A stretch of DNA of 64,000 bases. It comes from Rostratula benghalensis (taxonomy: Eukaryota; Chordata; Aves; Charadriiformes; Rostratulidae). The translations under genes were made by a program, and so were the position numbers. The notes below the pieces were generated by a model, which saw only the letters and a list, made by a program, of their open reading frames with translations, was not told where the DNA came from and did no database searches. Shown in pieces: positions 27,015 through 38,417 of this stretch (its first letter is position 1; every line of letters starts with the position of its first letter). The DNA lies in contig VXAI01000035.1 of the NCBI GenBank assembly GCA_013399305.1, positions 3,084,166 through 3,148,165 on the forward strand. Direction: 5' to 3'.

Positions 27015-27527
27015 CAACACAAACAAATGCCAGATTTTATTAAGATACTGCGTTCACATATGTTTGCGCGCTGAACAATCACATTTGGCTAAAGACAACC
27101 GTATTCACAACATGAAGACACCACATTGAGGTGGCACACAGGCAAATCTTAAAATAAAGCTGGGTCAACATGCTGTGCCAAATTCTGTTCTGCTTGACAA
27201 CTGTGTTATCTCATTGGAATCACATAGGGTAAAGACAAAAATTTGCACAAAACTGAGGAGAGGCAGTAGCTGGTATGTGCAACTCAAAATACACTACATC
27301 TCAGGACAGTAACCACACACAACTACATAATCCTGGCACAGCTTCAGACTGGCCTCTGGTTTTCAACAGTGGTTGTAACAGCCAGGAAACACCTCTGGAA
27401 GAGTGAGTCTGGTTCTTGGGGCTCACAGTCACAGTTCATCCCTGTGGCTCAGGAAATGTCTTGAAGCCACTTGGCTTTGCCAACAGCTTGTTTCAGTAGG
27501 GACCTTGTGAAGGATGCGGCTCTGTAT
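27015..27527 (-). CDS. SHISAL2A: Candidate last exon of SHISAL2A (weak)
   Basis: On the minus strand an acceptor ending tattttgcag, with a branch-like cttaact about 26 bases upstream, precedes position 27527. Exon 2 ends in phase 1, and joining it here gives a short acidic/proline tail (DTEPHPSQGPY) and a TGA at 27495-27493. A minus-strand AATAAA at 27041-27036 would close a UTR of about 450 bases. Against it: the human protein, as I remember it, has a tail of about 80 residues with a conserved basic/histidine block that I cannot find here, and the polypyrimidine tract is weak. It may instead be another exon, or the true last exon may lie elsewhere. The end near 27015 is set only by the poly(A) signal. 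Confidence 0.3.
27036..27041 (-). terminator. Candidate poly(A) signal AATAAA
   Basis: Canonical hexamer on the minus strand, about 450 bases past the TGA of the candidate SHISAL2A last exon. It is only meaningful if that exon is real. Confidence 0.3.
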
Positions 27528-27983
27528 CTGCAAAATACCAATCACAGTTAAGAAATAGACTTAACAGGGGAAGATTTTTTTTTCCTCTGGACAGCAGAGT
27601 TGATAGGGAGATCCTACAAACAAATCCAGAACAAACCATACAGCTCAATCCATTTCACTGGGATTACTTCCTTCCAAGCATCTCATTATAAAACTAATCT
27701 TTACCATGCGAAGAATTACACCTCCAAAGGGCATTCCTACATCTAGGAAACACTAAATGCCTCCTCTGTGTGGGGATGGGCAGATCTGCTGTTGCCCCTC
27801 TGCTGTGCAAATGAGGATTTCACCTTGCACCTGATAAAGGCTCAAGGCACAACAGAGCTAGAAGAAAACAAAAAAGGTTTAAGCAGATAAAGACAGAGTC
27901 ATTCACCTAACACTGCTATGCAGTGCCCTCATGCAAAATTGCACCACTCATATCTACATTGACTCATGAGGTTCATTTTTTGT

Positions 27984-28026
27984 TTTAGTGACAGACCAAC
28001 TCTTTGGTTTAGTGACAGACCAACTC
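27984..28026 (+). repeat. 24-bp near-perfect tandem repeat
   Basis: The 19-mer tttagtgacagaccaactc occurs at 27984 and again at 28008, giving a period of 24 bases with no mismatch in the shared part. It is probably a recent slippage duplication. Confidence 0.9.
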
Positions 28027-28622
28027 ACAGTGTGTGCCTTTAATCCTGCAGGATACCAAAATACGCTTCAAATTACACTTGAAGAATTTCTATACAAAGA
28101 AATTACTCCACTGCTCATTAAAACAGGATTGCTTCTTAGGCGAAGAACAACAGCTGTTAGTGCAGCTTGGTTTAGAAGCAGATGTTTGTCTGGATATGCA
28201 AAAAAACAATGGACCAATGGAAAAGGCTGGCCAGAAAATCTCAGCTAATTCCACTACTGACAGAAGTTCTGAAGCGTGAAATCTTGGATTTCAAGGCAGA
28301 TGGAAACTAGCAGCAAAGAGCATCACTTCAATACTGGTTCACTGAGAGGAATGACAGTTATCTGAGTTATCAGCAACAATTTTTGTAGATTCTAGATTTC
28401 CTTCTGCTTAAGGCTCCGAGGATGGTTCTACATTCCTGAACAACTTAAATGAAAACACATATAAACTTAGATTTGTACCCTCCCCCAGCACTGCCATCTG
28501 GTTGACAACAGCTCGATACGAATCAGCCCTGGCAGCCAAGAAGGCAAACCTCAAGTCTTGTGGAACATTAAACACAGCATAACCAGCTGGTCAAGAGGAG
28601 ATTATCCTGCTCTATTTAGACT

Positions 28623-28771
28623 TATAGAATAGTTTGGGTTGGAAAGGGACCTCAAAGATCATCAAGTTCTAACACCCCTGCCATTGGCAGGGACACCTCC
28701 CACTAGACCACCCAACCTGGACTTGAACACCTCCAGGGATAGGGCCTCCACAGCTTCTCTGGGAAACTTGT
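28623..28771 (-). repeat. CR1 LINE fragment, antisense 3' tail
   Basis: Antisense CR1 3' end: tagtttgggttggaaaggg, gatcatcaagttctaacac, ggcagggacacctccca and cacctccagggatagggcctccacagcttctctgggaa. About 150 bp, ending where a sense-orientation CR1 fragment begins. Confidence 0.9.
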
Positions 28772-29115
28772 TAAGCCTTGGTGCGGCCTCACCTTGAGTC
28801 TGTGTGGAATTCTGAGCTTCACAAAGGAGATCAAGGTACACAAATGAGTCCACAGGACCACAAAGCTGGTGAAAGGGGCTGGAAGGAATGACCCATGCAT
28901 GAGGAGTGGATAAGGACTTTGGGTTTGTCTCGTTTGAAGAAAAGGCAGCCGAGGGGTGACTTCATCACTGTCTACAGCTTCCTGAGGAGGACAGCTGGAG
29001 AGGAAGGTGCCAAGCCCTTAAAATTTTGCTTTAAATTTTGGTCAGCCCTGAATTAGTCAGGCAGCTGGACTAAATGATTGTTGCAGGTTCCTTCCAAGTG
29101 AAATGGTCTCTTCTA
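28772..29115 (+). repeat. CR1 LINE fragment, sense, abutting an antisense one
   Basis: Begins with ttggtgcggcctcaccttgagt, continues with ctgagcttcacaaaggaga, caaagctggtgaaaggggctgg and tgacttcatcactgtctaca, and ends with gctggactaaatgattgttgcaggttccttcca. The middle part is shortened relative to other copies. It lies head to head with the antisense fragment immediately to the left. Confidence 0.85.
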
Positions 29116-32100
29116 TCTCAACAGAGAGCATTTTTGAATAAATTGCAGATCAGAAGGGAGCTCAGATGTTCCTGTTATAGCCATAGCTTTTTCTCCAGTC
29201 TAGGAGGCAGACCCACTCACAGCCTGACACAGCACTCAAAATTATCTCTACTCAGAGCAGTTTGACAGACTTTTCTTCCCAGACCTGGACACAGTCTACC
29301 AAAACCCATGAAAGACAACATGACTTTGTAGTTACACTTAGGAGGAGCACGGATGTGTGGCAACGTGGTAAAGCTGCAATCTAACAAGACACAGTGTTAG
29401 CCGCAGGTGTTGAACAGTTTGATTTCACATGAAAACCACCATAAATTAAGAACATAATCCTGTGCCACTGATGACAATGACAATGGCTGTTGCTGTGGCC
29501 TAAGGGATGCCTGGGGCTAAGATAAAGCCCCCCACTAAGGCTGTAGAGATCCTTCATATATATCTCACTTTTGACAAGTGAGAGTCTAGCCTGCTCCAGA
29601 TGCCCTTGGAAGAAAGTTCCACAAATTGCCTTATTGGTTGGTTCAGTACTACTTCTACCCTTATACTTTGGAAGACTTTCTGTTACTAAATCTGGATCTC
29701 CTCCAACATGAAATTCAGCAGTACATTACTTATCCTGCCGACCACAGACATGGAAAATAATCACTCTCCTCTATTTTATATAACTGAACACTGTCACTCA
29801 GCTTTTCTTTTCTAGACTTAAGCCAGCTTAAGCCTGTCATGCTGTTCCAAAATCTCCCTAATTTTCTCAGTTTTCTCTCTTTTCCAGTATATCAACAACT
29901 AAAAGCAGTACTGTAATAGACATCCTGCCAGCACGGAGAGAATTATTACCTTGCATCCTACATACAGTTCCCCTCTTCAGCATGTCACACTAAAAGAAGA
30001 ACACAGAACATCAATACTCTGTTTATGGCATACTGTAAACCCCCAGATATTTTTTCCCCACACCATTTAGTCAGTTATCCTCCCTTAGGGATATTTGAGG
30101 ATTTGATTTCTTATTTTTAAGTACAGTACTTTGCTTTTATCTTTATCGTATTTCACCTTTTTGATTTCAGACCATTTCTTCAGGGCACTGAGATGATTCT
30201 GAAAGGTAGTTTTATTCCCTAGAGTTTTGCAACCCTTCCCAGGGTTTAATACATGTACTCTTCACTGCAGCAAAGCTCCTACTGCTCAGCTGGGACATAC
30301 TGAGACATCCTTCCCTCCAAAAACATGTTTGAGAATGAGACACTGAAAACTTTGACTGCATTTTCATAAAGACCTGTAAGTCACAGCCACTTGTTCCTAT
30401 TTACCTGACGTGCAGAATTACCTTGGCAAAGAAAGAAATTACACTTGTTTGTCATGGTTTGCCTCCATGAAATCTGTGTCAGATTTCTCTTGTGTGTAAC
30501 TCAATTGCTTAATAATTTGCTATATTACGACTCCAAGTTAGAAGTGATGACTCCAGCTGCCTAGGTCCTCTGCTTTCCCTTTTTTAATGCTAAGAGCTGT
30601 GTTTGCCCTGTTGCTGGAAAAGAGCACGCAAACAAGCTTGAACTGTATCTTGCACTACATCAGCTGCAAGGGTGTGGGGTTCCTGTTCCTAATTAACACC
30701 CAGTGAATTTGGCAGAGGAAGTATGCATGCTAAATCAAATTTAATTGCTACATGTAGCTTTTTCACAGCAGTGATAAGTTTACAGCCACTGATGGACTCT
30801 CTGGCTTATCACTACACTGTGAAGTGGCTAGCATGAAATCCACAACAAGCAGAAAACAAGAAAAGCTGAGGACCAAAAACAATTAGAGACCTCAGTTTTC
30901 TACTAACACCTAACCAGATTATCTGCTGAAGTTCAAAAAAGATCCTTGCCACCCTCCCTTTTCATTTTCACAGAAGTTCCCAGCTGCTCCATTCTGTACC
31001 TGGAAGCGAAAAGGATCATAGCCTAAAGGCATTAGTTTTCCTGGTTTTAGACTCAAAAGAGGTTTCAAGTATTTTGAATCTTCATGACAATGGCAGCCTC
31101 ATTTTGCCATCAAAACACTTGGATAATTCATTCACACAAAAAAACCCCCAAGCTTTTAATTTTTTTGGTCTTTATATAATGTGTGCATTTAAACCCTGAA
31201 AAAATTCCTTTGCAGCTGGCCTTTCAATTCTCTCCCTGTTCCTCTTCCTGTAAGTAAAAGTGGTTAGCAGGCTACATTTCAGGGCACTCCATAAACATTA
31301 GTCTCTATAACAGGGTGGAAAAGCAGGCAAACTGAAGCACAAGCAAATGAGAGATGTGTGGCCTTGAGAAAGGAGTGCCACATTCACAGACCTGCACTGA
31401 GGTCTCATCTCAGTACTTAACGCCTGCCACAGATATTTCTGGATTTTCTCACCACAGACGGCTTCCTGGCTGCAGGATCCTTTTTAGTCTTTCCATGGCA
31501 TTTTTCTCCCACAAGCCACTCCATTTGCAACAGCAGAAAAAAAATATAATGTGTGGAGGTGGGTAAGAGTTTCAAAATGAGTTTTGTTACACTTAAGTAT
31601 TTTCATGAGGACTAGCAGCCCAAACCAGCCTGTTAGGCTGATAAAAAGTGCTGAGATGGACGCATTTGCACTTATGAAGAGCAGGGTGGCTGTTTTTTAA
31701 GGGTACAAGAGAAAATACATGAAGCAAGGAATTCTGACACATTGACTTTCCTGCTCTTCTAGGAACAACTGCTGAGCAAACTGACCACTTGTTTGTTGGT
31801 TTGGTTTTTTTTCTGTAGCAGACACTGCTGATCTATGGCTGTTCTCACATTCTGTGGCTGTTCAGCCATGAGCTTTCACCCCTTGCTGAAAGTAAAATGC
31901 CAGTTTCGTGCCACCTGAAGTCTTTTGCGTTATTCATAAATTCCTCTTAAGTCTGAAGTACAATTCATCAGTATTGGCATACATTTTAAATACTATTTTG
32001 CATGATTTGTGTCATAGGCAGTTTGACCTTTTCACACAATTTCAGCATAAAAATCAAGTTAGCCTAAGAAACTTCACTTTTTGCAAGATAACCCTCTTCA

Positions 32101-35064
32101 GTTCTCTATCAGACTTGACTCAGCACTTGTAGGTAGCATCTCCAAGAAGCAGAGTATGACTAAACTGCACAGCAGATACTTCACTGCCCTTTGTCACTCA
32201 GGAGCCTTTGTAGCAGTTCATTGCTGAAGAATGTCTTTTCAATGATAAGCTACAATGGCTGCTTCCTTCATAAGCTCTGGTGCATCCTGCACAGCATCAG
32301 GGAAAGGACAAAGACAGCATAAGGAGAATAATCTTCTCTGGTGCACAACCATGAAGGAGTATTCACATACAAATAAATCAAGAAGAGATTTCTCTGTAGA
32401 AGGACTCTGTTCAAATCTCTGCAGCTACTTCCCTGTGCAAGGACAGCACCAGAGCAATATGTAAGTAAATCAAACAGATTCAAACTAGTGCTTTTCAGAA
32501 AGCTAAAAAACCCACATAAAGAATCATGGCGTTTTGAAAAACGCTTATTGTATCTGCATTGCCACATATAAAACAAAGCAGAGAGTAGATAAACACAACA
32601 GAGTAAGATGAAAAGGAGTGTTCTCACTGTACCTGTTTTCATCATAGCATTGGCAGAATCCATCTTGTGCCTCTGTTTTTTAACATATTGAATTCCCTCT
32701 AGTCTCACTGTCTGTAAAACAAAAGCATTTTTAGTAAAACTAACAGAATTGCTCTTTTTTCAGTTGCAAGTAGTAATACATAGATGTGTCCACTGCACTA
32801 GAAAAAACACAGTTCCTGGAATCTTCCTCTACAATCTTTTGAGGATGGGATGGACCACAGCCATTCTACTTCCCATTCCTGAGCCTGTTATTAACTTGTG
32901 TTAAAAAAGAGTAAACATCAAGATGAAAAGCAGTGTAAGGTAGCAGCACTGGGATACAAGTAGGGCTTATAGCAGGGAATCAGAGTGTCCTAAAAGGAAT
33001 GGAGGAATGGCGGAAAAATAAAATAAAATCCCACATTCAAGGAAAGAGATCAGAAATCTCAAACTTCCACCCCTCTCCAGACATGATCAGTCACTACTGC
33101 CTTCGCTGCACCTTCCAAAGGACTGCATGGGGGGAGGTTCACAATACTTCTTTGCATGAAAGAAGTGTCACTGTTGTTTTCCAGAAAGATTGAAGGGATG
33201 GCAAGAATAAATAAAGCAATTTTTAACTACTCATTTCACCAGTTGCCCAGAAAATCTTAAGTTCTGGCATCTCCCGTCTTTTAAATGCTTGGTTTTGAAG
33301 CGTAGTAGTATTTGAATATTGTTTCTCAGGTAAGATAAGCAGTTCATTAAAATTCCACCAGGTAACTGATGCAGGCACCTGCTTGGAGCAGAAGAGCTGG
33401 AATATTTAGATGCAGTGCAGACAATTTGAGCTTACCCAACTGATGAGAATAACCAAAGCAAAAGCAGTCTTCTGTTTCATATCTTTCCCCAACGACCCCA
33501 CCTCTGCTCTCCAGCCCACCACCCATGGCCACTGTCCCATTCCCTACACTTTTCAGGAGTTTCTCCATCCCCTTTGGCATTTGAAAGTTGCATTTCATTG
33601 TCTGAATGGAAAAGCCTGCAGTTTGGTTTCAAAAATATGAAAATGGGATTTGATAGTTTAATGTGTCAAAATATCTGTACAGTAATATTTAAGCCAAGAT
33701 GTTAGTTGAAACCGAGTCTTTTCAGTGAGTTATTTCAGCTGTAATCCAAAAGTCAAACCCAAAAGTTAACCCTCCCACCCCACCTTATTAGTTATAAAGG
33801 AAGACACCCTATTTTTGAACAGGGTGTCTAGATTTCATATCTAAACCAGCTTACAGCAACTACGAACCTTTGCAACAAAAAAGCTTGATTCTTAATGAAC
33901 TGCAAAAAACTCACTGCTACAAGGAAGTCTGGGAAGTTTAAAAGCAAAGGAGTCCAATTTAAACATTTCCAAATTTAATCTTTCCTAGTGATGTACCTTT
34001 AAGCTAATGCTACCCCTTCCATTAAATCTGAATTCCCAGCTCCAAAATAGGAAATGTCTTGATTTCCTAGAGAAAAATTAAAATCTTTTTTTTTTTTTAA
34101 TATAGTTGACCATTTGGCTGGCATAAAGAACAGTAGCCTAACAGGGGAAAATTTAAGTCTAGCTGCAGCAAGACCGTACAATGCAAATTATTGATAAACC
34201 TAGAAAGAAAATCTATCAATACATACTCCAACAACTAGGCAGCGTCTCTGCATTCAGATAGCAGTTATCTGGTTTGAGAACCAATAGAGTCAGGCAGTTC
34301 TGCTGAGCTAAGGAGGAGAAAATGTAAGCATTTGGTGCTTTCTCATTCAAATAGCTGAGCAATTTTTATATTTGAACAGTGTCCCATGTGGAATCTTTAA
34401 TTAAGGAGAGAAATAGGGACAGGAAGGCCATCTGGCTATTTTTCAAACCGAGTTTTTCCTTATTATGAAATGAAGCCATGAACTTTTGCATACTGACAGC
34501 ACTGCTTTGTTAGACCAACGAATCAATTAATTCTATTAAAGCACATTTTCCCCAGCATTTATAAGTAATTTACGAGGCCACAAGTTTTGTACAAAGGGAA
34601 GTTTTATGGTTAGAAGAAGAACAAAGCGTATGACCAAATTCCCTTTCACCTTGGGAAAATTCATTACATTTGCATTCTTGGGGCCTGGATGTCTTTGGGG
34701 CCTTCCTTTACCAAGAAGAAACATTTTTATAGGTCTCCAACCTTCAAATGGGAGAAACAGAAACACTTAAAATTAGTTCAGTGGAAAGTTCTTTCTCTCA
34801 GAAAGATCTTACTAAGCAACATGGATGATTAAAAAGCAAGTCCACTACGCTAAGAAGAAGTATGCTCCGATGAGCTGATTACTCACCTTTCTCAAAAAGC
34901 GTGGCTCAGTTCTCTGTACCACAGAATTCTTGTGTCAAGCTAGTCTTAGAGCCATGTTTTTAGAGGACATAAGCAAAAGGACAAAGGCTTTCTGGTAAGT
35001 GATGTCCTTTCAAAATTCCACCGGACATTAATGTCTAGACTGACACACAAAGCATCAAAAAATG
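29116..35064. other. Putative SHISAL2A intron 2, no repeat called
   Basis: AT-rich sequence lying between exon 2 and the candidate last exon. It contains one exon-like 79-bp segment (listed separately) but no other splice-bounded open segment that I could support. Confidence 0.45.
32633..32711 (-). other. Exon-like 79-bp segment, unassigned
   Basis: On the minus strand a segment lies between an acceptor (tgttttacag) and a donor (AACAG/GTACAGTG). It is open in one frame (26 codons, phase 0 in, phase 1 out). That frame does not match the phase-1 end of SHISAL2A exon 2. In the matching frame it gives ten residues and then a stop, so it could act only as an alternative short-tail last exon or as a non-coding exon. 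No family is recognised. Confidence 0.25.
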
Positions 35065-35190
35065 TGACACTTCCCTGTAGTTCTGTCTCCTTGTAAAATA
35101 GGGGCTAATAGCATCTCCCTACTTCAGAAAGTAGGTGTGAGGATAAATAGAGGAAAAACTGTGAAGTGCTTTGACGTTTCAGTAAGGCAG
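35065..35190 (+). repeat. MIR-like SINE fossil
   Basis: Sense-oriented MIR 3' portion: tctgtctccttgtaaaatagggg, ctaatagcatctccctact, gtaggtgtgaggataaa and actgtgaagtgctttgac correspond in order to the canonical 'ctcatctgtaaaatggggataatagcacctac...gtgaggattaaatg...gtaaagcgctttg' stretch. This is the clearest of the MIR copies in the window. Confidence 0.72.
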
Positions 35191-38100
35191 ACCATTAACC
35201 CACACACCAAATCCTAGGTGAACCTTGCTTTCTGAGGCAGAATGCAAGCAATAAGAAAGCAATGTATAAAGAGCTGAGATTTTGACTGTAAAAGGACAGG
35301 ATTTCATTGAAAGAGGTAAATAAGGTACCTTGCTTTTTACTGGGATATAATAGATCTCATAAGAAACTAAACTCTAAACTACTTGAGATAGGGGATCTTC
35401 TAATTTACCTGTACACACTGTCTTGCATATAAAGGATCTATCCTGCACTCTACAATATGATACTAAAATAGGAATTACAAACAACAGTTCACATCAGAGT
35501 AATTCCGTTAACATTTAAGTAGCTACTCCTGATCTACATCAGCAACTAAGCTCATTTTTCCTAAAATTCAGTTCCTAGATTAAAATGTTAATTTTTGCTG
35601 GGGCTAACACAGGCTTCGCTAACTCTGGAACCCCATAGGTAATACCTGTACTGATGCTACTGCAGACCATTTTTTCAAGGCTAAATAAAGGCAAATTCCA
35701 GCTGATCTGCCTTTTGCAGAGTAAGAAACTTTAACAAAGGCCACACATCCAGTTTATTGTTAGATTTATGATAGATCTCACAATTACTGCTGTAAATGTT
35801 CAACAATTCTGCTTCTATATTTAGGAGGTCTTGGATGAGCCCACAGAACAATGACCACCTGACTATTACATGAGGGAAGAAAGGCACACAACAATCAATC
35901 GTATGTTTAATGAAATGGAAAGCTCCAACTGAGCTGATATGTCGTGGGTGAAACTGAATATAGTAAAAAATATTGCTTTCATAAATGAGTGCTCTCTGAA
36001 TGCTTCAGGGGTACAGATGTTGCACAACACCTAATGTGTGACATGGCCCTCACCTAAAGGCAAGATTATGTTATTTCAGAAAAAGCAAGGCGGAAATGAG
36101 TTCACAGTAAAAACTGACTCCTCAGGCCTAACATTTTCGGAAGCTTCTAAAAACTGTTTAAATTTTTTAAAATTCATTTTTATTGCCTATACATGATTAT
36201 GCTCAAATTTCAGAAGAACTGAAAGAGCAAGAAAGGCTGCTTTTATTATTCCTCAGGCCTGAAAGCAGCCAACCAGCCATCTCATAAGATACTCACACCT
36301 TGCATGACTTCCATGCAAAAGAAACCCTAGTATGATGAAGGTAAGCACCCAGGCATGTCAATGAAATCCTCCAACATTTTTAAAGATCTCTCAACCTTGG
36401 CAAAGTAACCGGCTTTCAATTTCTGGCAGTCCACCTCATAAACAGCTAAAGCTATCAGAATTTAGATGTGAAATAATTGTCATTCAAAGCAGCCTAAGAA
36501 GCAGAATAATAAAAGTGAAAAACATGGGATAAAAGCAAAGTCAAAAAACAGTCTTTAAATACAAAATCTGAATAAAGCTCAGAACAACAGAGGGCATGGT
36601 TAAGAAAAACCAAAGATCTCTCAGCTTCCTGGAGTCCTAACACCTGGAATCATGAGAGACAGGACGCCTACATGAACGCTGGGCCGTAAGTGGGGGATTT
36701 TGGGATGCTGTTCACCTCATGACAGGAAGAGAGGAAGGCTCTCTAATGCTAAAGCAGAATGTGGTTTTGCAGCAGGGTTCAAGCCTGTAGAGAAAGATGG
36801 AATCATTTGGCAGCAGCAGTGCAATAGCACCTGCCTCCTTCCCAGGTCCCCATATGCCAAACAGGCCTGGCACAAAAAATACAAAGCATGAGAAAAAACA
36901 GTGCTGCTCTCCTGGCAATGGATGAAGAGCTGATGCCATATCAGGAAAACCTGATGGAAGAAGTTAAACAGCAACATGTTCAAAAGCATAATGCCTGTTT
37001 CTAATTAGAACACCACCACCTTGTAGATCACTAGGCATTTTGTTAATCCCACCCAAGAGTTTATTTAGGCCGTTCTAGGTAGCGGGTCTTTTTCCCACTC
37101 CCTCTCCCCAGGACAGGTGTGAAGTTTTCAATTTGCAGATTAGTAGCAGTTTGCTGAATGTGTGACTTTCACTTCAGCAGCTTGCTCAGCTTATGTCGCT
37201 CCAAAAGGAGGGTTTGCATTTCCTGACAGCTCTATAAACCACTTTTAGACCAAAGCCTGCATTCTCTGGAGAACAAAACAAGACATGGGAAGTCTGGCAT
37301 GAAGGACTGTGTTAACTAGACACTCAGGAGGGAGCTTACTGCTGTATAATAGGCTATAATTACAGTAACTCATTGGTCATTTATTGCCATGCAGGAAACA
37401 TTTTAAAAGCTAGTGAGGAAAAAAAAAAAAAAAAGCATTTGAGGTGAGGGGACTTTTTCCCAAGAATTATTCCCCTTTTTCAACTTGTTCAATTTCCAAG
37501 GGCTAAGTAAGTACAATGTTTCCTTTACTTCCTGCAGCTTTACTGGTTGAACTACTGAAGCCCCATTAAAACATTTATGAAGTCTAAGACAAAGGGTGAA
37601 ACCTATCACACTCCATCCCACCATCAAAATTTGCAGCCAGATTTCACAAGTGCAGTGAAATGGAGCAGCAACCACAGGTTTTTCCATGCCATGTGTCCTA
37701 GCACTGGCTACACGCGTTGTTCCTGCAGACATCTGTCAATGCAGTTTGGGCACTAAGGTATGGACTCCTGGGACTGAAGAAAAGAGTCTTGGATTTCAAA
37801 GACTCAAAGACTACATCAGGAAGAAGCTAAAAAAGAATAACCTCTCCCTTCACAAAAAAAAAAAAAAAAAAAAAATAATCCCCAAAAACCACTTAAAATC
37901 TCTTTTGAGATTCCTATTCCTAGCATAAATCCATTTCTATATGTTTATATACTCTTGACAGGAAATCCAGAGCAACTGATTCAGCATCTTCCCAATATCC
38001 AAATAAAGGGACTTATTTGTCGCACCCTTACTCAGTATCAGGTTTTTTTACACTCTTCCTACTACTAAAGAAATATATTGAGCTTGTGATAATTTTTTTT

Positions 38101-38277
38101 CATTTGATTTTGGTACAAATTTCATTCAGAAAGTAAAACAGCAAGATTGCTTGACTACATCTTGAGGACCTATCAGAAAGAAAATAAATCCTGTTGGATT
38201 CCTCCACATCCACTTAAAGACAGAGTAAGGCTTTTCCTCTGCAGGAGATAATGTATGTCAATAACAACTGGTCTTAC
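35191..38277. other. Putative SHISAL2A intron 2 (exon-2-proximal part)
   Basis: No exon recognised. It contains two A-runs, 37419-37434 (A16) and 37854-37875 (A22). Neither is flanked by a recognisable retroposed body or target-site duplication. Confidence 0.45.
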
Positions 38278-38417
38278 CTGCCATCTGTAAGCTTAAACCA
38301 GTATCCAGTTTGCTGCGTGGCTTCGTGCTGATGAACAAATAACAGAGAACACACACAGTGATGATAAAAGCAAAGAGGACCACTGCTGCTATCGACAGGC
38401 CCACGAGTGCTCCAACA
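38278..38417 (-). CDS. SHISAL2A: SHISAL2A coding exon 2 (transmembrane exon)
   Basis: 140-bp exon with acceptor ctcttactag before 38417 and donor G/GTAAG after 38278. Translated in the phase set by exon 1, it completes a Ser and then gives 46 residues: about 30 hydrophobic residues (VGALVGLSIAAVV..., ending CVLCYLFIS) forming the single transmembrane helix at protein residues ~62-91, followed by a basic cytoplasmic stop-transfer motif (TKPRSK) and LDTGLSLQMA. This helix is the family hallmark of Shisa-like 2 proteins and is very close to the human sequence as I remember it. The exon ends in phase 1. Intron 1 (38418-46376) is about 8.0 kb. Confidence 0.94.
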
